Under the pieces are notes generated by a model. The model saw nothing but the letters and a program-made list of their open reading frames with translations. It was not told where the DNA came from and made no database searches. Shown here one piece after another: positions 9,635-16,955 of a stretch of 37,425 nt of DNA (within the stretch, counting starts at the first letter, position 1; each line of letters opens with the position of its first letter). The translations under genes and the position numbers were made by a program. The stretch lies in NCBI GenBank assembly GCA_905234425.1, contig CAJOHR010000056.1:1-37425 (forward strand). The letters run 5' to 3'. This stretch comes from an uncultured Oscillospiraceae bacterium. GTDB lineage: Bacteria > Bacillota > Clostridia > Oscillospirales > Oscillospiraceae.

Positions 9635-11056
9635 GTGTCAATGATCGTACTGGATATGGAATGGAATCAGCCCGTCAACCCCGATTCGTCCCTGGCGGTG
9701 AAGCTCTGCACCGTGCTGCCCTTTGAGATCATCCAGATCGGGGCCGTGCGGCTGGAGGACGGGGCCCGGTTCAAGGCCACCTGCTGCCTCCAGCAGTACA
9801 AGGTCCTGTCCCCCCGGATCTCCCGGCTCACGGGGATCTCCCGACAGGACGTGAAAAATGGGGAGCGGTTCCAGGACGCTATGGACCGGTTCCGGGCGTT
9901 CTGCGGGGAGGACCCTATCCTCCTGACCTGGGGCTTCAACGACATCCCCATCCTCCGGCAGAATCTGAGCTTCTACGGCCTGGACACCGCCTTCACGGAC
10001 CGGAACTACAACCTTCAGATCATGTTCCACCTCCAGCACGACCCGGAGAGCCCCATGCGGGGGCTCAGCTTTGCGGTGGATTTCTTCCAGCTCCAGGTGG
10101 AGGACAGCTATCACGACGGCCTGAACGACGCGGCCTATACCGCCGCCGTGGCCGCCCATATCGACATCCCCAAGGGCATCGCCGAGTACCCGGACTACCT
10201 CAAGCACTTCGAGGGGGACGGAGATCCGGCCTTTCTCGACTGCCTCCGCTACGCCAACTACACCCGGTTCGAGAGCTTTGAAAGCATGATCGCCGACCGG
10301 CGCATCAGGGTCTGCGACTGCCCCCACTGCGGCGGGGAGACCGAATCCACGGACCCCATCTATCCCGAGGCGGGGCGCATGGTCTACACCTGCAAATGCC
10401 CCGCGCACGGGGAATTTCTCGTCCGGGTCAGCTTCAAGCGGAACCGGGACGACTCCCTTCGGGCCAGCCGGGCCGTGTTCCCCCTGGACGAGGCCCATCA
10501 GGCCCAGTACAAAAAGGCAGTGGAGAAGGCGGCCAAGCCCCGGAAGGAGAAGAAGGCCCCCTTCACCCTCTATATCGACGCCGACGGCTGCCCGGTGATC
10601 AACCAGGCCCTGAGCGCCGCCACGAAGCGCCGGGTCCCGGCTTTCCTGATCTGCGACACAGCCCACGCCTTCTCCCGGCGGGGCGCCGAGACCATCACCG
10701 TGGACAAGGGGGCCGACAGCGCCGACTTTACCATCGTCGGGAAGCTCCAGCCGGGAGACCTGGTCATCACCCAGGACTACGGCCTGGCGGCCATGTGCCT
10801 GAGCCGGGGCGCCCGGGTCATCGACCAGAACGGCATGCGCTACACGGCGGAGAACATGGACGGCCTCCTTGCCAGCCGGGCGGAGGCGGCGAAGATCCGC
10901 CGGTCCGGCGGACGGATCAAGGGCCCCGCCAAGCGGACGGCCCAGCAGAACGAGGCCTTTATGCAGGCCTTCCAGGACATGATCCAGGAGGCTTATGAGG
11001 CTGCCAAGGCGGCGAAGGAAGCGGCGAAGGCGGCGAAGGAGGCGGAAAATGGCTGA
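9635..11056 (+). CDS. fusion: DEDDh 3'-5' exonuclease + zinc ribbon + YaiI/YqxD (DUF188) domain
   Basis: The N-terminal domain (about 1-190) is a DnaQ-like exonuclease: DME at the start (Asp7, Glu9), TWGFNDIPIL (Asp103) and YHDGLNDAAY (His160, Asp165) give the DEDDh set. The centre has five cysteines in CDCPHC (227, 229, 232) and CKC (253, 255), resembling a zinc ribbon. Residues about 311-438 match the YaiI/YqxD family (DUF188, PIN-like): YIDADGCPVINQAL, ICDTAHAF, VDKGADSADF, ITQDYGLAAM and GGRIKGPAKRT. The tail is Ala/Lys/Glu-rich. I use GTG 9635 because GAGG (9623-9626) is 8 bases away; ATG 9641 and TTG 9614 are alternatives. DUF188 proteins are normally free-standing at about 150 residues, so this architecture is unusual. 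A nucleic-acid processing role is inference. Confidence 0.88.
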   Translation: MSMIVLDMEWNQPVNPDSSLAVKLCTVLPFEIIQIGAVRLEDGARFKATCCLQQYKVLSPRISRLTGISRQDVKNGERFQDAMDRFRAFCGEDPILLTWGFNDIPILRQNLSFYGLDTAFTDRNYNLQIMFHLQHDPESPMRGLSFAVDFFQLQVEDSYHDGLNDAAYTAAVAAHIDIPKGIAEYPDYLKHFEGDGDPAFLDCLRYANYTRFESFESMIADRRIRVCDCPHCGGETESTDPIYPEAGRMVYTCKCPAHGEFLVRVSFKRNRDDSLRASRAVFPLDEAHQAQYKKAVEKAAKPRKEKKAPFTLYIDADGCPVINQALSAATKRRVPAFLICDTAHAFSRRGAETITVDKGADSADFTIVGKLQPGDLVITQDYGLAAMCLSRGARVIDQNGMRYTAENMDGLLASRAEAAKIRRSGGRIKGPAKRTAQQNEAFMQAFQDMIQEAYEAAKAAKEAAKAAKEAENG

Positions 11057-11315
11057 GATCTATATTCCCAACTACATGTCCTTCCACAACGACAACACCT
11101 TCCTGGGCTCCTATGAGGGCCTCCGGTTCAAGCTGACGCCGGACGTGGAGGGAGAGACCATTTTGGCCGAATACTGGTACGGGCCACTGAGCTACGAGAA
11201 CAGCCAAATGGACGGGGAAAAGACCTTTCCCCTGACTGACCAGGGCATTCTGGACATGAAAAACGAGCTGCTGGCGCTATCCGCCGCAGGGAAGGATGGA
11301 GGGAAACAGGCATGA
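11049..11315 (+). CDS. small conserved protein of unknown function
   Basis: An 88-residue acidic protein starting MAEIYIPNYMSFHN. I choose ATG 11049 because the upstream in-frame stretch is the arginine-rich shadow of the neighbour's repetitive C-terminus. The start overlaps the stop of the exonuclease fusion by 8 bases and the stop overlaps tagD as ATGA, so the three genes are tightly coupled. No signal peptide or membrane segment is seen. Aromatic residues are frequent (YEGLRFKL, LAEYWYGPLSYEN). I do not recognise the family; the context suggests only that it is translated with its neighbours. Confidence 0.72.
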   Translation: MAEIYIPNYMSFHNDNTFLGSYEGLRFKLTPDVEGETILAEYWYGPLSYENSQMDGEKTFPLTDQGILDMKNELLALSAAGKDGGKQA

Positions 11316-11743
11316 AGCGGGTCATCACCTACGGCACCTTCGATCTGCTGCACTACGGACACATCAATCTGCTCCGGCGGGCCAAGGCCCTGGGGGACTA
11401 CCTGATCGTGGCCATCTCCACGGACGAATTCAACTGGAACGAGAAGCACAAGAAGTGCTATTTCTCCTATGAACAGCGCAAGGCCCTGGTGGAGGCCGTC
11501 CGGTATGTGGACCTGGTGATCCCCGAGGAGAGCTGGGACCAGAAGCGGACCGACGTCCACGACTATCAGGCGGATGTGTTCGTCATCGGCGACGATTGGA
11601 AGGGTAAATTCGACTTCCTCCGGGAGGAGGGCGTCGAGGTGGTCTACCTGCCCCGAACCCCGGAGATCAGCAGCACCCGGATCAAAAAGGACCTCTACGA
11701 CGCCAACGCCGAGGAGCGGGAAGCCGCCGGGAAAAAGGAATAA
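11312..11743 (+). CDS. tagD: glycerol-3-phosphate cytidylyltransferase-like protein
   Basis: Cytidylyltransferase of the TagD/TarD type, 143 residues. YGTFDLLHYGHINLL holds the HxGH nucleotide-binding motif (His14, His17), DVFVIGDDWKGKF is the family middle segment and RTPEISSTRIKK is the second signature that closes the active site. It would form CDP-glycerol from CTP and glycerol 3-phosphate for wall teichoic acid or related polymers. No other teichoic acid gene is in the window, and other small alcohols phosphate substrates are possible. The start overlaps the preceding stop by 4 bases; a strong terminator follows 8 bases after its stop. Confidence 0.92.
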   Translation: MKRVITYGTFDLLHYGHINLLRRAKALGDYLIVAISTDEFNWNEKHKKCYFSYEQRKALVEAVRYVDLVIPEESWDQKRTDVHDYQADVFVIGDDWKGKFDFLREEGVEVVYLPRTPEISSTRIKKDLYDANAEEREAAGKKE

Positions 11744-11750
11744 AACAGAT

Positions 11751-11797
11751 AAAAGATCATGCAGGAACGCCGCTTAGGTCCCTGCATGATCTTTTTT
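11751..11797 (+). terminator. intrinsic terminator after tagD
   Basis: Perfect 15-bp inverted repeat AAAAGATCATGCAGG (11751-11765) and CCTGCATGATCTTTT (11781-11795) with a 15-base loop, ending in a run of T. It closes the exonuclease-fusion/small protein/tagD operon. Confidence 0.88.
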
Positions 11798-11813
11798 CCC
11801 GAACGATCCTGAC

Positions 11814-11960
11814 AATTGGGGTTTGTCGAGGTCATTGAGCATCCCTGTCATTCTGAGGAGCGCAGCGACGAAGAATCTTGCGTCAACCGGGAAGGAAAGA
11901 TCCTTCGCTGCGCGCAACATACCTCTCAGGTGACGCAACATACCTCGACAACCCCCAATT
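11814..11960. repeat. MITE-like palindromic repeat (copy 2), 147 bp
   Basis: Terminal inverted repeats of 19 bases (AATTGGGGTTTGTCGAGGT at 11814-11832 and its complement at 11942-11960) match at 18 of 19 positions. The core has TGTCATTCTGAGGAGCGCAG, CGACGAAGAATCTTGCGTCA and AAAGATCCTTCGCTGCGC. Near the right end a segment ACGCAACATACCTCT-type is duplicated and part of the core is missing, a change shared with the copy at 36495. Confidence 0.85.
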
Positions 11961-11988
11961 TGCAAAGGATTTGACCTATGCCTCGCCG

Positions 11989-13290
11989 CTATCCCCAAAC
12001 CTGCTGGATGCCTTTTCCCGCAAAGGCCGGGCGTTTCGGCGATGCGGGCCGGGCGGGGGCCATGGTTTCCACATCCGCAGCGGGCTCCACGTAATTCGGG
12101 TCCCCGCCGGACAGAGCCAGAAGCAGAATGGGAAGATTCTGTTCGATGATCTCCGGCAGCTGGCTCAGGGGCAGGGGATTTTCCCCCGATCCCGCCTCCA
12201 CGGTGTAGCCCGGGCGCATATAGTCCTGGATGAACCAGTCCTTGTAGCCTCCGAAGCTGGCGGCGTAGGGCACCTCCTGGAGCGCGTAGCCCGACGCCTC
12301 GGCCATCTGGAGCCCCAGGGCCCGCGCTCCCTCCGGGGCCAGATCGAGGAATTTCCAATAGATTTCCTTCCCCTGGGTGTGCCAGGCCACCACCACATCG
12401 GGGTTCAGAGCCTTGGTGGTTTCGTACATGGCCAGGGACTCCGGGGCGCTTAAAATGTTCGGCCCCACAAAGTCCCTGGGCGCGGGAGAGGTGAAGCCCA
12501 GCTCGTATTTGAGCTTTTTCCCCTCCTCCCATTTTGCCGGATAGTTCAGGTTCAGGTCCACACCCTGGAGATTGGCCTTCCAGCCGTCCGGGAAGGGGAT
12601 CTCCGGGTAATTCTCGGAAATGGCCCTGGCCGCGGCGGTCTCATTGGCGCTCGCCGCCCCGTTCACCAGGTCCACGCCGTCGGGATTCACCAGGGGCACG
12701 GCGAAAAGGGACACCTCCCGGCTCAGGGCCGAGGCGTCCAGGCCCAGAACCGTCTCCCCGAAGGCCGACGCCCGCGCCAGCCGTTCCACCATGGAAAGGA
12801 GCGCCGGGGTGGTGATCCACTCGTTGGCGTGGTGGGAGGCGTTGCAGTACACCACCCGGCGGCCCGTTCCCAGCCGCACCTGCTCCAATGGCCGCCCGTA
12901 GGCGCTCTCCCCGATGATCTCCATGCCGAGGAACGGGTATCTGGCCTGGAGGCCCCGGATCACATAGTGGGTGAGCTGCCATGTGAAGGGTACGTTTTCC
13001 GGCACCACCGGAAAGGAGAAGGGGACCACCAGATAGGTCCCGATGGTCAGATTCTCCGGGGAAATGCCGGGATTGGCCGCCTGAATGGCCTCCACGGTGG
13101 AGCCCGTTTCCCCGGCGATGCGGAAAAGGGTGTCGCCGCTGTGGACCCGCCATAGGTCGTAGCCCAGGACCCAGGGCATCAGCGCCTCATGGGCCGCCTC
13201 CTGACTGGACAGGCCCTTTGCCCGGATGAACTGCTCCAAAGAAGAAAACCCCGCCCGCTCCAGGGCCAGGTCGATCAACACTTGCTGCAT
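11989..13290 (-). CDS. LysM-containing M14 zinc carboxypeptidase (peptidoglycan peptidase type)
   Basis: A 433-residue protein with one LysM domain (about 46-90: WRVHSGDTLFRIAGETGSTV) followed by an M14 carboxypeptidase domain. Zinc ligands are visible in SHHANEW (His154, Glu157) and VAWHTQG (His304); the catalytic Glu365 is in YTVEAGSG; substrate-binding residues lie in LVNPDGVDL and GVDLNLNYPA. This matches gamma-D-glutamyl-diamino acid peptidases that trim peptidoglycan stems. There is no signal peptide; the N-terminus is a helical segment of 40 residues. Leaderless LysM wall enzymes are common in spore formers, where they act from the mother cell or spore, which I take as an inference. 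GGAGGG stands 8 bases before ATG 13290. A palindromic repeat follows the stop. Confidence 0.9.
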   Translation of the reverse strand: MQQVLIDLALERAGFSSLEQFIRAKGLSSQEAAHEALMPWVLGYDLWRVHSGDTLFRIAGETGSTVEAIQAANPGISPENLTIGTYLVVPFSFPVVPENVPFTWQLTHYVIRGLQARYPFLGMEIIGESAYGRPLEQVRLGTGRRVVYCNASHHANEWITTPALLSMVERLARASAFGETVLGLDASALSREVSLFAVPLVNPDGVDLVNGAASANETAAARAISENYPEIPFPDGWKANLQGVDLNLNYPAKWEEGKKLKYELGFTSPAPRDFVGPNILSAPESLAMYETTKALNPDVVVAWHTQGKEIYWKFLDLAPEGARALGLQMAEASGYALQEVPYAASFGGYKDWFIQDYMRPGYTVEAGSGENPLPLSQLPEIIEQNLPILLLALSGGDPNYVEPAADVETMAPARPASPKRPAFAGKGIQQVWG

Positions 13291-13356
13291 AAAAGAATCC
13301 CTCCCCCAGAGCCTATGACGGCGGAAGGCCGCATATGTCTGAGGGAGGGAGATTAA

Positions 13357-13405
13357 GTTGAGAGTTGAGAGTGGAGAGTGGAGAGTGGAGAGTGGAGAGT
13401 GGAGA
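13357..13405. repeat. seven tandem copies of a 7-bp unit
   Basis: GTTGAGA occurs twice, followed by five perfect GTGGAGA units, 49 bases in all. A complementary stretch (CTCCACTCTCCTGTCTCCAC) stands 60 bases further on (13465-13484), so the array can fold back on it around the terminator hairpin between them. Confidence 0.85.
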
Positions 13406-13426
13406 TGTGGTATTTTCCTGTGGAAA

Positions 13427-13462
13427 AAGATTCAATCAGTCCCGAAGGGACACAAAATCTTC
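13427..13462 (-). terminator. terminator of the yhbD-bactofilin-pspC unit
   Basis: On the minus strand AAGATTTTGT-GTCCC, loop, GGGAC-TGATTGAATCTT folds as a stem with a GTCCC/GGGAC core (13439-13451) and weaker outer pairs, followed by TTTTTCC. It lies about 30-60 bases after the pspC stop. Confidence 0.6.
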
Positions 13463-13489
13463 ACGCTCCACTCTCCTGTCTCCACGCTA

Positions 13490-13678
13490 TCAAATAACGT
13501 CTGCTTTTCTCGGCATGAGGACCGCGCAGATGATATAGGCCAGGACGCCGGTGCCGGACAGGCTCAGGAGCGCCCAGACGATCCGCACCAGGGTGGGATC
13601 GAGATTAAAGTACTCCGCGATGCCGCCGCAGACGCCGTCGAGGATCTTGCCCTCGTCGATTTTATAAAGCCGTTTCAT
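13490..13678 (-). CDS. PspC domain membrane protein
   Basis: A 62-residue protein made almost entirely of a PspC domain: KRLYKIDEGKILDGVCGGIAEYFNLDPTLVRIVW followed by a hydrophobic helix (LLSLSGTGVLAYIICAVLM) and a short basic end. Stand-alone PspC proteins sit in the membrane and are linked to envelope stress. AAGGAGG is 7 bases before ATG 13678, and the gene starts 28 bases after the bactofilin-like gene, so it is the last gene of that unit. The co-occurrence with a bactofilin suggests an envelope-related role, which is inference. Confidence 0.93.
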   Translation of the reverse strand: MKRLYKIDEGKILDGVCGGIAEYFNLDPTLVRIVWALLSLSGTGVLAYIICAVLMPRKADVI

Positions 13679-13706
13679 GGGGATTCCTCCTTACATCAAG
13701 TATGCA

Positions 13707-15029
13707 TTAAATCTTCACGCAGTTGCCGACTCTGGCGTCGCCGTCCACGGTGCAGGTCTCGGTGTATTCCACCTGGTCGATGTCGCAGCCGCTGCGGATG
13801 ACCACGGTGCCGCCCCGGACCACCCCGGCCTTCACCGCCGTCAGATCCACCTGGTCACCCTCGATGCTGTCGCAGGTCAGGTAGCCGGAGGTGGGCTTCA
13901 GCAGGCCGGAGAGAAGCCCTGCGGAGGCGGACTGGGTCACCTTCACGTCGGAGCCGCCGATGGAGCCGATTTTGGCCTGGCTCACGGAGACCTGGATATC
14001 CACCACGTCGGCGTTCACCATGCCGCCCACCTCCAGACCGCCGGTGGTGTGGAAGCTGTCGGCCTCCACGTCCCCATCCACATGGAGCCCGCCGGAGGAC
14101 CGGACGGTGGTGGCCTTCAGATTGCCGCCCACGGCAAGGCCGCCGGTGGAGGTAAGAGGACCGCTCTCCAGGTTGCCCTGGACCTTGGCGCTGCCGGAGG
14201 ATACCAGGCTGCCCGCCAAAAGGTCGCCGGTGCAGTGGAGGGAGCCGGTGGAGCGGACGGGACCGTTGCAGTCCACGCCGCCGCAGGCCCGGAAGGACCC
14301 GGAGATCTTCAGCTCCCGGCAGACCAGGTCGCTGGAGACCTTGCAGGAGCCGGAGGCCACGATCCGATTGTAGCAGCCGCCGTCGATGGTGCTGGAGCCG
14401 GAGATCCGATAGTCCCCGATGCCTCCGGGTGCCTCCCGGCTCTCCCTGGCGCCGTTCCAGGCGCTCTCCACGGTTCGGGCCGTGTCGGAGGCCACGTCGG
14501 AGACGGTCTTGGCAGCCCGGGTCATGGCGGACTGGGTCTTTTCCGTGACCTTGTCAAAGTCGATGTTCTCAATGGTGTCGGCCATCTTCTGGAAGCCCCT
14601 GGTCAAAAGGCCGTTGAACTTCTCCATGGCCCGGTTCAGATCGAAGGCCGCCTCGCCCTCCCGGGCCTCCGGCGCCTCCTCGTCCGTTTCCAGCTCCTCG
14701 CCGAGACCGTCCACCTGATCCATGATGTCGTCCATCTCGTCGCTGATGCCGTCGATGTCGGCCTCCAGACCGTCGATCTGGCTGTCCAGGTCGGAAAGCT
14801 GGTTCCCCAGATCCTCCAGGCGGGTCTCCACCTGGGCGATGCGCTCTTCATTTTCTTCGGCCTTGGCCTCCCGGAGCTGGGCCCGGAAGTACCGGCGCTG
14901 CTCCTTCAGGTCGAAGCGCTGCCGCAGCAGCTCGTTCCGCTGATCTCTGGCGGACTCCAGCCGCTCGTTCATCTCGTCCACCTGGGACGTCAAATCTTCA
15001 AATCTCTCGTTCATTTCTTCCGGTTTCAT
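13707..15029 (-). CDS. bactofilin/YhbE-YhbF-like polymer-forming protein with N-terminal coiled coil
   Basis: A 440-residue protein in two halves. Residues about 3-125 are heptad-rich and highly charged (LTSQVDEMNERLESARDQRN, ETRLEDLGNQLSDLDSQIDG), a long coiled coil ending in an acidic linker. Residues about 200-440 form a repetitive beta-helix-like region with serial GSGS/STGGL turns (RISGSSTIDGG, KISGSFRACGG, VRSSGGLHVDGDVEADSF) and a C-terminus DIDQVEYTETCTVDGDARVG like that of Bacillus YhbE and YhbF. Bactofilins polymerise into cytoskeletal filaments. Bacillus has two shorter proteins (about 235 residues); the coiled coil here is an extra. The ATG overlaps the yhbD stop (ATGA), and AAAGGAG precedes it by 7 bases. 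Confidence 0.85.
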   Translation of the reverse strand: MKPEEMNERFEDLTSQVDEMNERLESARDQRNELLRQRFDLKEQRRYFRAQLREAKAEENEERIAQVETRLEDLGNQLSDLDSQIDGLEADIDGISDEMDDIMDQVDGLGEELETDEEAPEAREGEAAFDLNRAMEKFNGLLTRGFQKMADTIENIDFDKVTEKTQSAMTRAAKTVSDVASDTARTVESAWNGARESREAPGGIGDYRISGSSTIDGGCYNRIVASGSCKVSSDLVCRELKISGSFRACGGVDCNGPVRSTGSLHCTGDLLAGSLVSSGSAKVQGNLESGPLTSTGGLAVGGNLKATTVRSSGGLHVDGDVEADSFHTTGGLEVGGMVNADVVDIQVSVSQAKIGSIGGSDVKVTQSASAGLLSGLLKPTSGYLTCDSIEGDQVDLTAVKAGVVRGGTVVIRSGCDIDQVEYTETCTVDGDARVGNCVKI

Positions 15030-15658
15030 AGGGAAACTCCTTTCTCTTTGAGCAGCGCGTACAGCGCTGATTTTTTACTGCTGACGGATAGCTCCAGGGT
15101 CAGCGTGGATTTGTCGTCGAATCGGAGCTTTTGCATCTCCGGGGCGGTGACGCAGAAGGCCACGCCGTATTTCCGGACCAGGTAGATCACCGGCTCCGCG
15201 ATGTCTCCCGGGGACACGGCGGCCTCCGCCGTATCCAATGCCTCGTCCCGGCTGAGCTGCCCGTCCTGGAGCAGCTCCGAGAAGATGTAGAGCTCCAGAA
15301 GGCTCTTGTCGTCCAGCCGTTCCGTAGGCCGGAGGGCCAGATACTGGTTGACGATGGGGGGCGGCGCGATGCCGAGCTCCACCGCCTCCGCAGGCGTCAG
15401 AAGGACCTGGCCTGTGGGGGCAGGGGAGAAGTGCCGCGCGATTTCCTCCAGACTCATGTTCTCCTTGAGCCGCTGGATCTCCGCCACCCGTTCCAGGACC
15501 CGTTCCCGGGGAAAGAAGGTCTCGTGTCCGGTGAAGGTGGAGCGGTGGATAAACCACTCATCCGGCAGCAGCTTCATCCGCTTCCAGCGGTACAGCGCCC
15601 CGTAGGAGATGCCGGTGCGCTCCAGAAGCTCCTTTTTTGTGATCAGATTGTCCTCCAT
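15026..15658 (-). CDS. yhbD: YhbD-like (DUF4004) MerR-type HTH protein
   Basis: About 210 residues. The N-terminus is a MerR-like winged helix: LITKKELLERTGISYGALYRWKRMKLLP, followed by WFIHRSTFTGHETFFPRERVLERV, the signature of the YhbD family. The C-terminal part is of unknown fold. I choose ATG 15658 (MEDNLITKKEL) over 15691 because GAGG lies 7 bases upstream and the family begins here. Gene order yhbD then bactofilin(s) is also seen in Bacillus subtilis (yhbDEF), which supports the assignment. The promoter in front contains a near-perfect palindrome between -35 and -10, where MerR-type proteins usually bind, so autoregulation is likely but inferred. Confidence 0.88.
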   Translation of the reverse strand: MEDNLITKKELLERTGISYGALYRWKRMKLLPDEWFIHRSTFTGHETFFPRERVLERVAEIQRLKENMSLEEIARHFSPAPTGQVLLTPAEAVELGIAPPPIVNQYLALRPTERLDDKSLLELYIFSELLQDGQLSRDEALDTAEAAVSPGDIAEPVIYLVRKYGVAFCVTAPEMQKLRFDDKSTLTLELSVSSKKSALYALLKEKGVSL

Positions 15659-15671
15659 AACCTCACCTCGC

Positions 15672-15705
15672 GTAACAATGTACCATAACAATGTTACTTT
15701 GTCAA
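15672..15705 (-). promoter_or_regulatory. yhbD promoter with internal operator palindrome
   Basis: On the minus strand TTGACA (15700-15705) and TACATT (15677-15682) are 17 bases apart. Across and downstream of the spacer lies GTAACATTGT-TATGGT-ACATTGTTAC (15672-15697), arms pairing at 9 of 10 positions; ACATTGTTA also occurs twice as a direct repeat. This is a good candidate operator. Confidence 0.7.
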
Positions 15706-15768
15706 GGGGTTTCTTACGAGTTTATAGATTGTTCATAATCCCCCGGCTGCGATCCGGCGTCACGGTAC

Positions 15769-15802
15769 AAAAAAACCGGGGCATGATCCATCATACCCCG
15801 GT
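15769..15802 (-). terminator. intrinsic terminator of the DUF975 gene
   Basis: On the minus strand ACCGGGG-T-ATGAT-GG-ATCAT-G-CCCCGGT forms a near-perfect stem (15775-15802), followed by seven T residues (15769-15775 read in complement). It lies about 30 bases after the stop of the DUF975 gene. Confidence 0.9.
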
Positions 15803-15831
15803 AAACCTCGATTATTACATTGCAGGAAGCC

Positions 15832-16671
15832 CTATCTCCGAAACAGCCCCGTTTCCTCCATCCGCTTTTTCTGGGCCTCCAAAAGCGCCTCCATCCGCTG
15901 CTGCCGCGCCTCGTAATCCTTCTCCATAAAGGCGTAGGCGTGGGCGTAGGTGGCGGCCATATAGGGCAGCTTCCAGACAAACAGAATGCCGCAGGTCAGC
16001 AGGCACAGCAGCACCCAGGGCGCAAAGCTCAGATCCAGGAGAAACAGGGAGATCCGGTGGGGCCGGTTCATGGCCGCCGCCTTGGAGGCCAGAACCCGGA
16101 CGGGCGTCTCCGGCTGATCCAGCAGCAGGAAGTAGACCATGCGGTAGCGATAGGAGATCACCGCCATGGCCAGAAGGGTGTAGACCGCCAGAAGGTTGAA
16201 CACCATGCCCTCGGAGAGATACCCGGCCAGGAGAAGCCCCGAAAGCACATAGCTCACAGGCAGGGACACCAGAGAGGCCAGAAGACCCACCAGCAGGGAG
16301 ATATACACGTAGAGCAAAACGCCCCGGCTCCACATCCGGAAGCCCTCCAGCAGGGTGTCAAGGGAAAAGTCCCGGTCCCGGCCCAGCCGGAGGGACACGG
16401 CCCCGTAGCCCAGGGCCGTCAGAAGCAGCAGGAACTGGAAAATCAGAGAGACCACCGTCACAAGCACATAGGTCCGGGTCTCCGTGGAGACGGCCTGACT
16501 CAGATAATGCGCGCCGTTGGCGGGCGCCCGTTCCACCAGCACCGTCAGCCCCCATTCCAGGACCCCCATCAGCACCACGGCCACGAGAAAAACACCCGTA
16601 ACCAGCTTGGAGTTTCCCCTGGCATGGGCCACGGATTCCTTTGCCGCGGCCTTCAGCGCCTTTCGGTCCAT
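15832..16671 (-). CDS. DUF975 family membrane protein
   Basis: About 279 residues with six or so hydrophobic segments. The N-terminal RKALKAAAKESVAHARGN, the central SLRLGRDRDFSLDTLLEGF and the C-terminal YRYRMVYFLLLDQPE with KAAAMNRPHRISLFLLDLSF are typical of DUF975 (YciC-like) proteins of Firmicutes, function unknown. The C-terminal 40 residues are a charged helix facing the cytoplasm (EKDYEARQQRMEALLEAQKKRM). The frame is open to 16884, but ATG 16671 with GGGAGG 7 bases upstream is the start; the promoter at 16703-16731 fits it and would lie inside the longer version. Confidence 0.88.
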   Translation of the reverse strand: MDRKALKAAAKESVAHARGNSKLVTGVFLVAVVLMGVLEWGLTVLVERAPANGAHYLSQAVSTETRTYVLVTVVSLIFQFLLLLTALGYGAVSLRLGRDRDFSLDTLLEGFRMWSRGVLLYVYISLLVGLLASLVSLPVSYVLSGLLLAGYLSEGMVFNLLAVYTLLAMAVISYRYRMVYFLLLDQPETPVRVLASKAAAMNRPHRISLFLLDLSFAPWVLLCLLTCGILFVWKLPYMAATYAHAYAFMEKDYEARQQRMEALLEAQKKRMEETGLFRR

Positions 16672-16702
16672 GTCCGCGCCTCCCTTCGTCTTTCGTGCCT
16701 GT

Positions 16703-16731
16703 ACCCTATCACAACCGCCGGAAAATGTCAA
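16703..16731 (-). promoter_or_regulatory. promoter of the DUF975 gene
   Basis: Minus-strand TTGACA (16726-16731), 17-base spacer, TAGGGT (16703-16708). The -35 is perfect, the -10 weak. It diverges from the pyrB promoter about 30 bases to the right. Confidence 0.6.
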
Positions 16732-16759
16732 GGAATCTACGGATTCCCGGGAAAGACAG

Positions 16760-16788
16760 TTGTGTATTCTCGAAAACTGTGCTATAAT
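16760..16788 (+). promoter_or_regulatory. strong promoter of the pyrB unit
   Basis: TTGTGT (16760-16765), 17-base spacer ending in TGC, and a perfect TATAAT (16783-16788); the TGC gives an extended -10. It lies about 170 bases upstream of pyrB, leaving a long untranslated leader. Confidence 0.8.
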
Positions 16789-16800
16789 ATACCGATTTAT

Positions 16801-16951
16801 GAATGCGGCAATGAAATAGCCGCATTCACAAACAATAAAATTTGAACCGCTTTGCTCGCCGCTGAAGCGGCAACCGCAAAGCATGGCACTTATTACTCCG
16901 GCAACACAGAGGCGATGCGTTATTTGTGGTCATTTCGTTGCCGGAGTAATA
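16801..16951 (+). promoter_or_regulatory. structured pyrB leader with three stem-loops
   Basis: Three hairpins follow the promoter: GAATGCGGC/GCCGCATTC (16801-16827, 9 bp perfect); GCTTTGC/GCAAAGC with an inner GCCGC/GCGGC (16849-16882); and TATTACTCCGGCAAC/GTTGCCGGAGTAATA (16891-16905 and 16937-16951, 15 bp perfect, 31-base loop). The right arm of the third contains the GGAG that would serve ATG 16956, so the stem could block translation. No T-run follows, so it is not a standard terminator. It may be a pyrimidine-responsive leader, but no known PyrR or riboswitch consensus is clear. Confidence 0.55.
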
Positions 16952-16955
16952 CTGG

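Noticed and set aside
13299-13317. Sporulation-type promoter in front of the M14 gene (CATAGGCT)
   Set aside because: The predicted transcript would start inside the ribosome binding site, leaving no room for translation initiation.
16891-16951. PyrR-type attenuator in the pyrB leader
   Set aside because: The loop has only a partial CAGAGGC match to the PyrR-binding loop and no T-run terminator follows.
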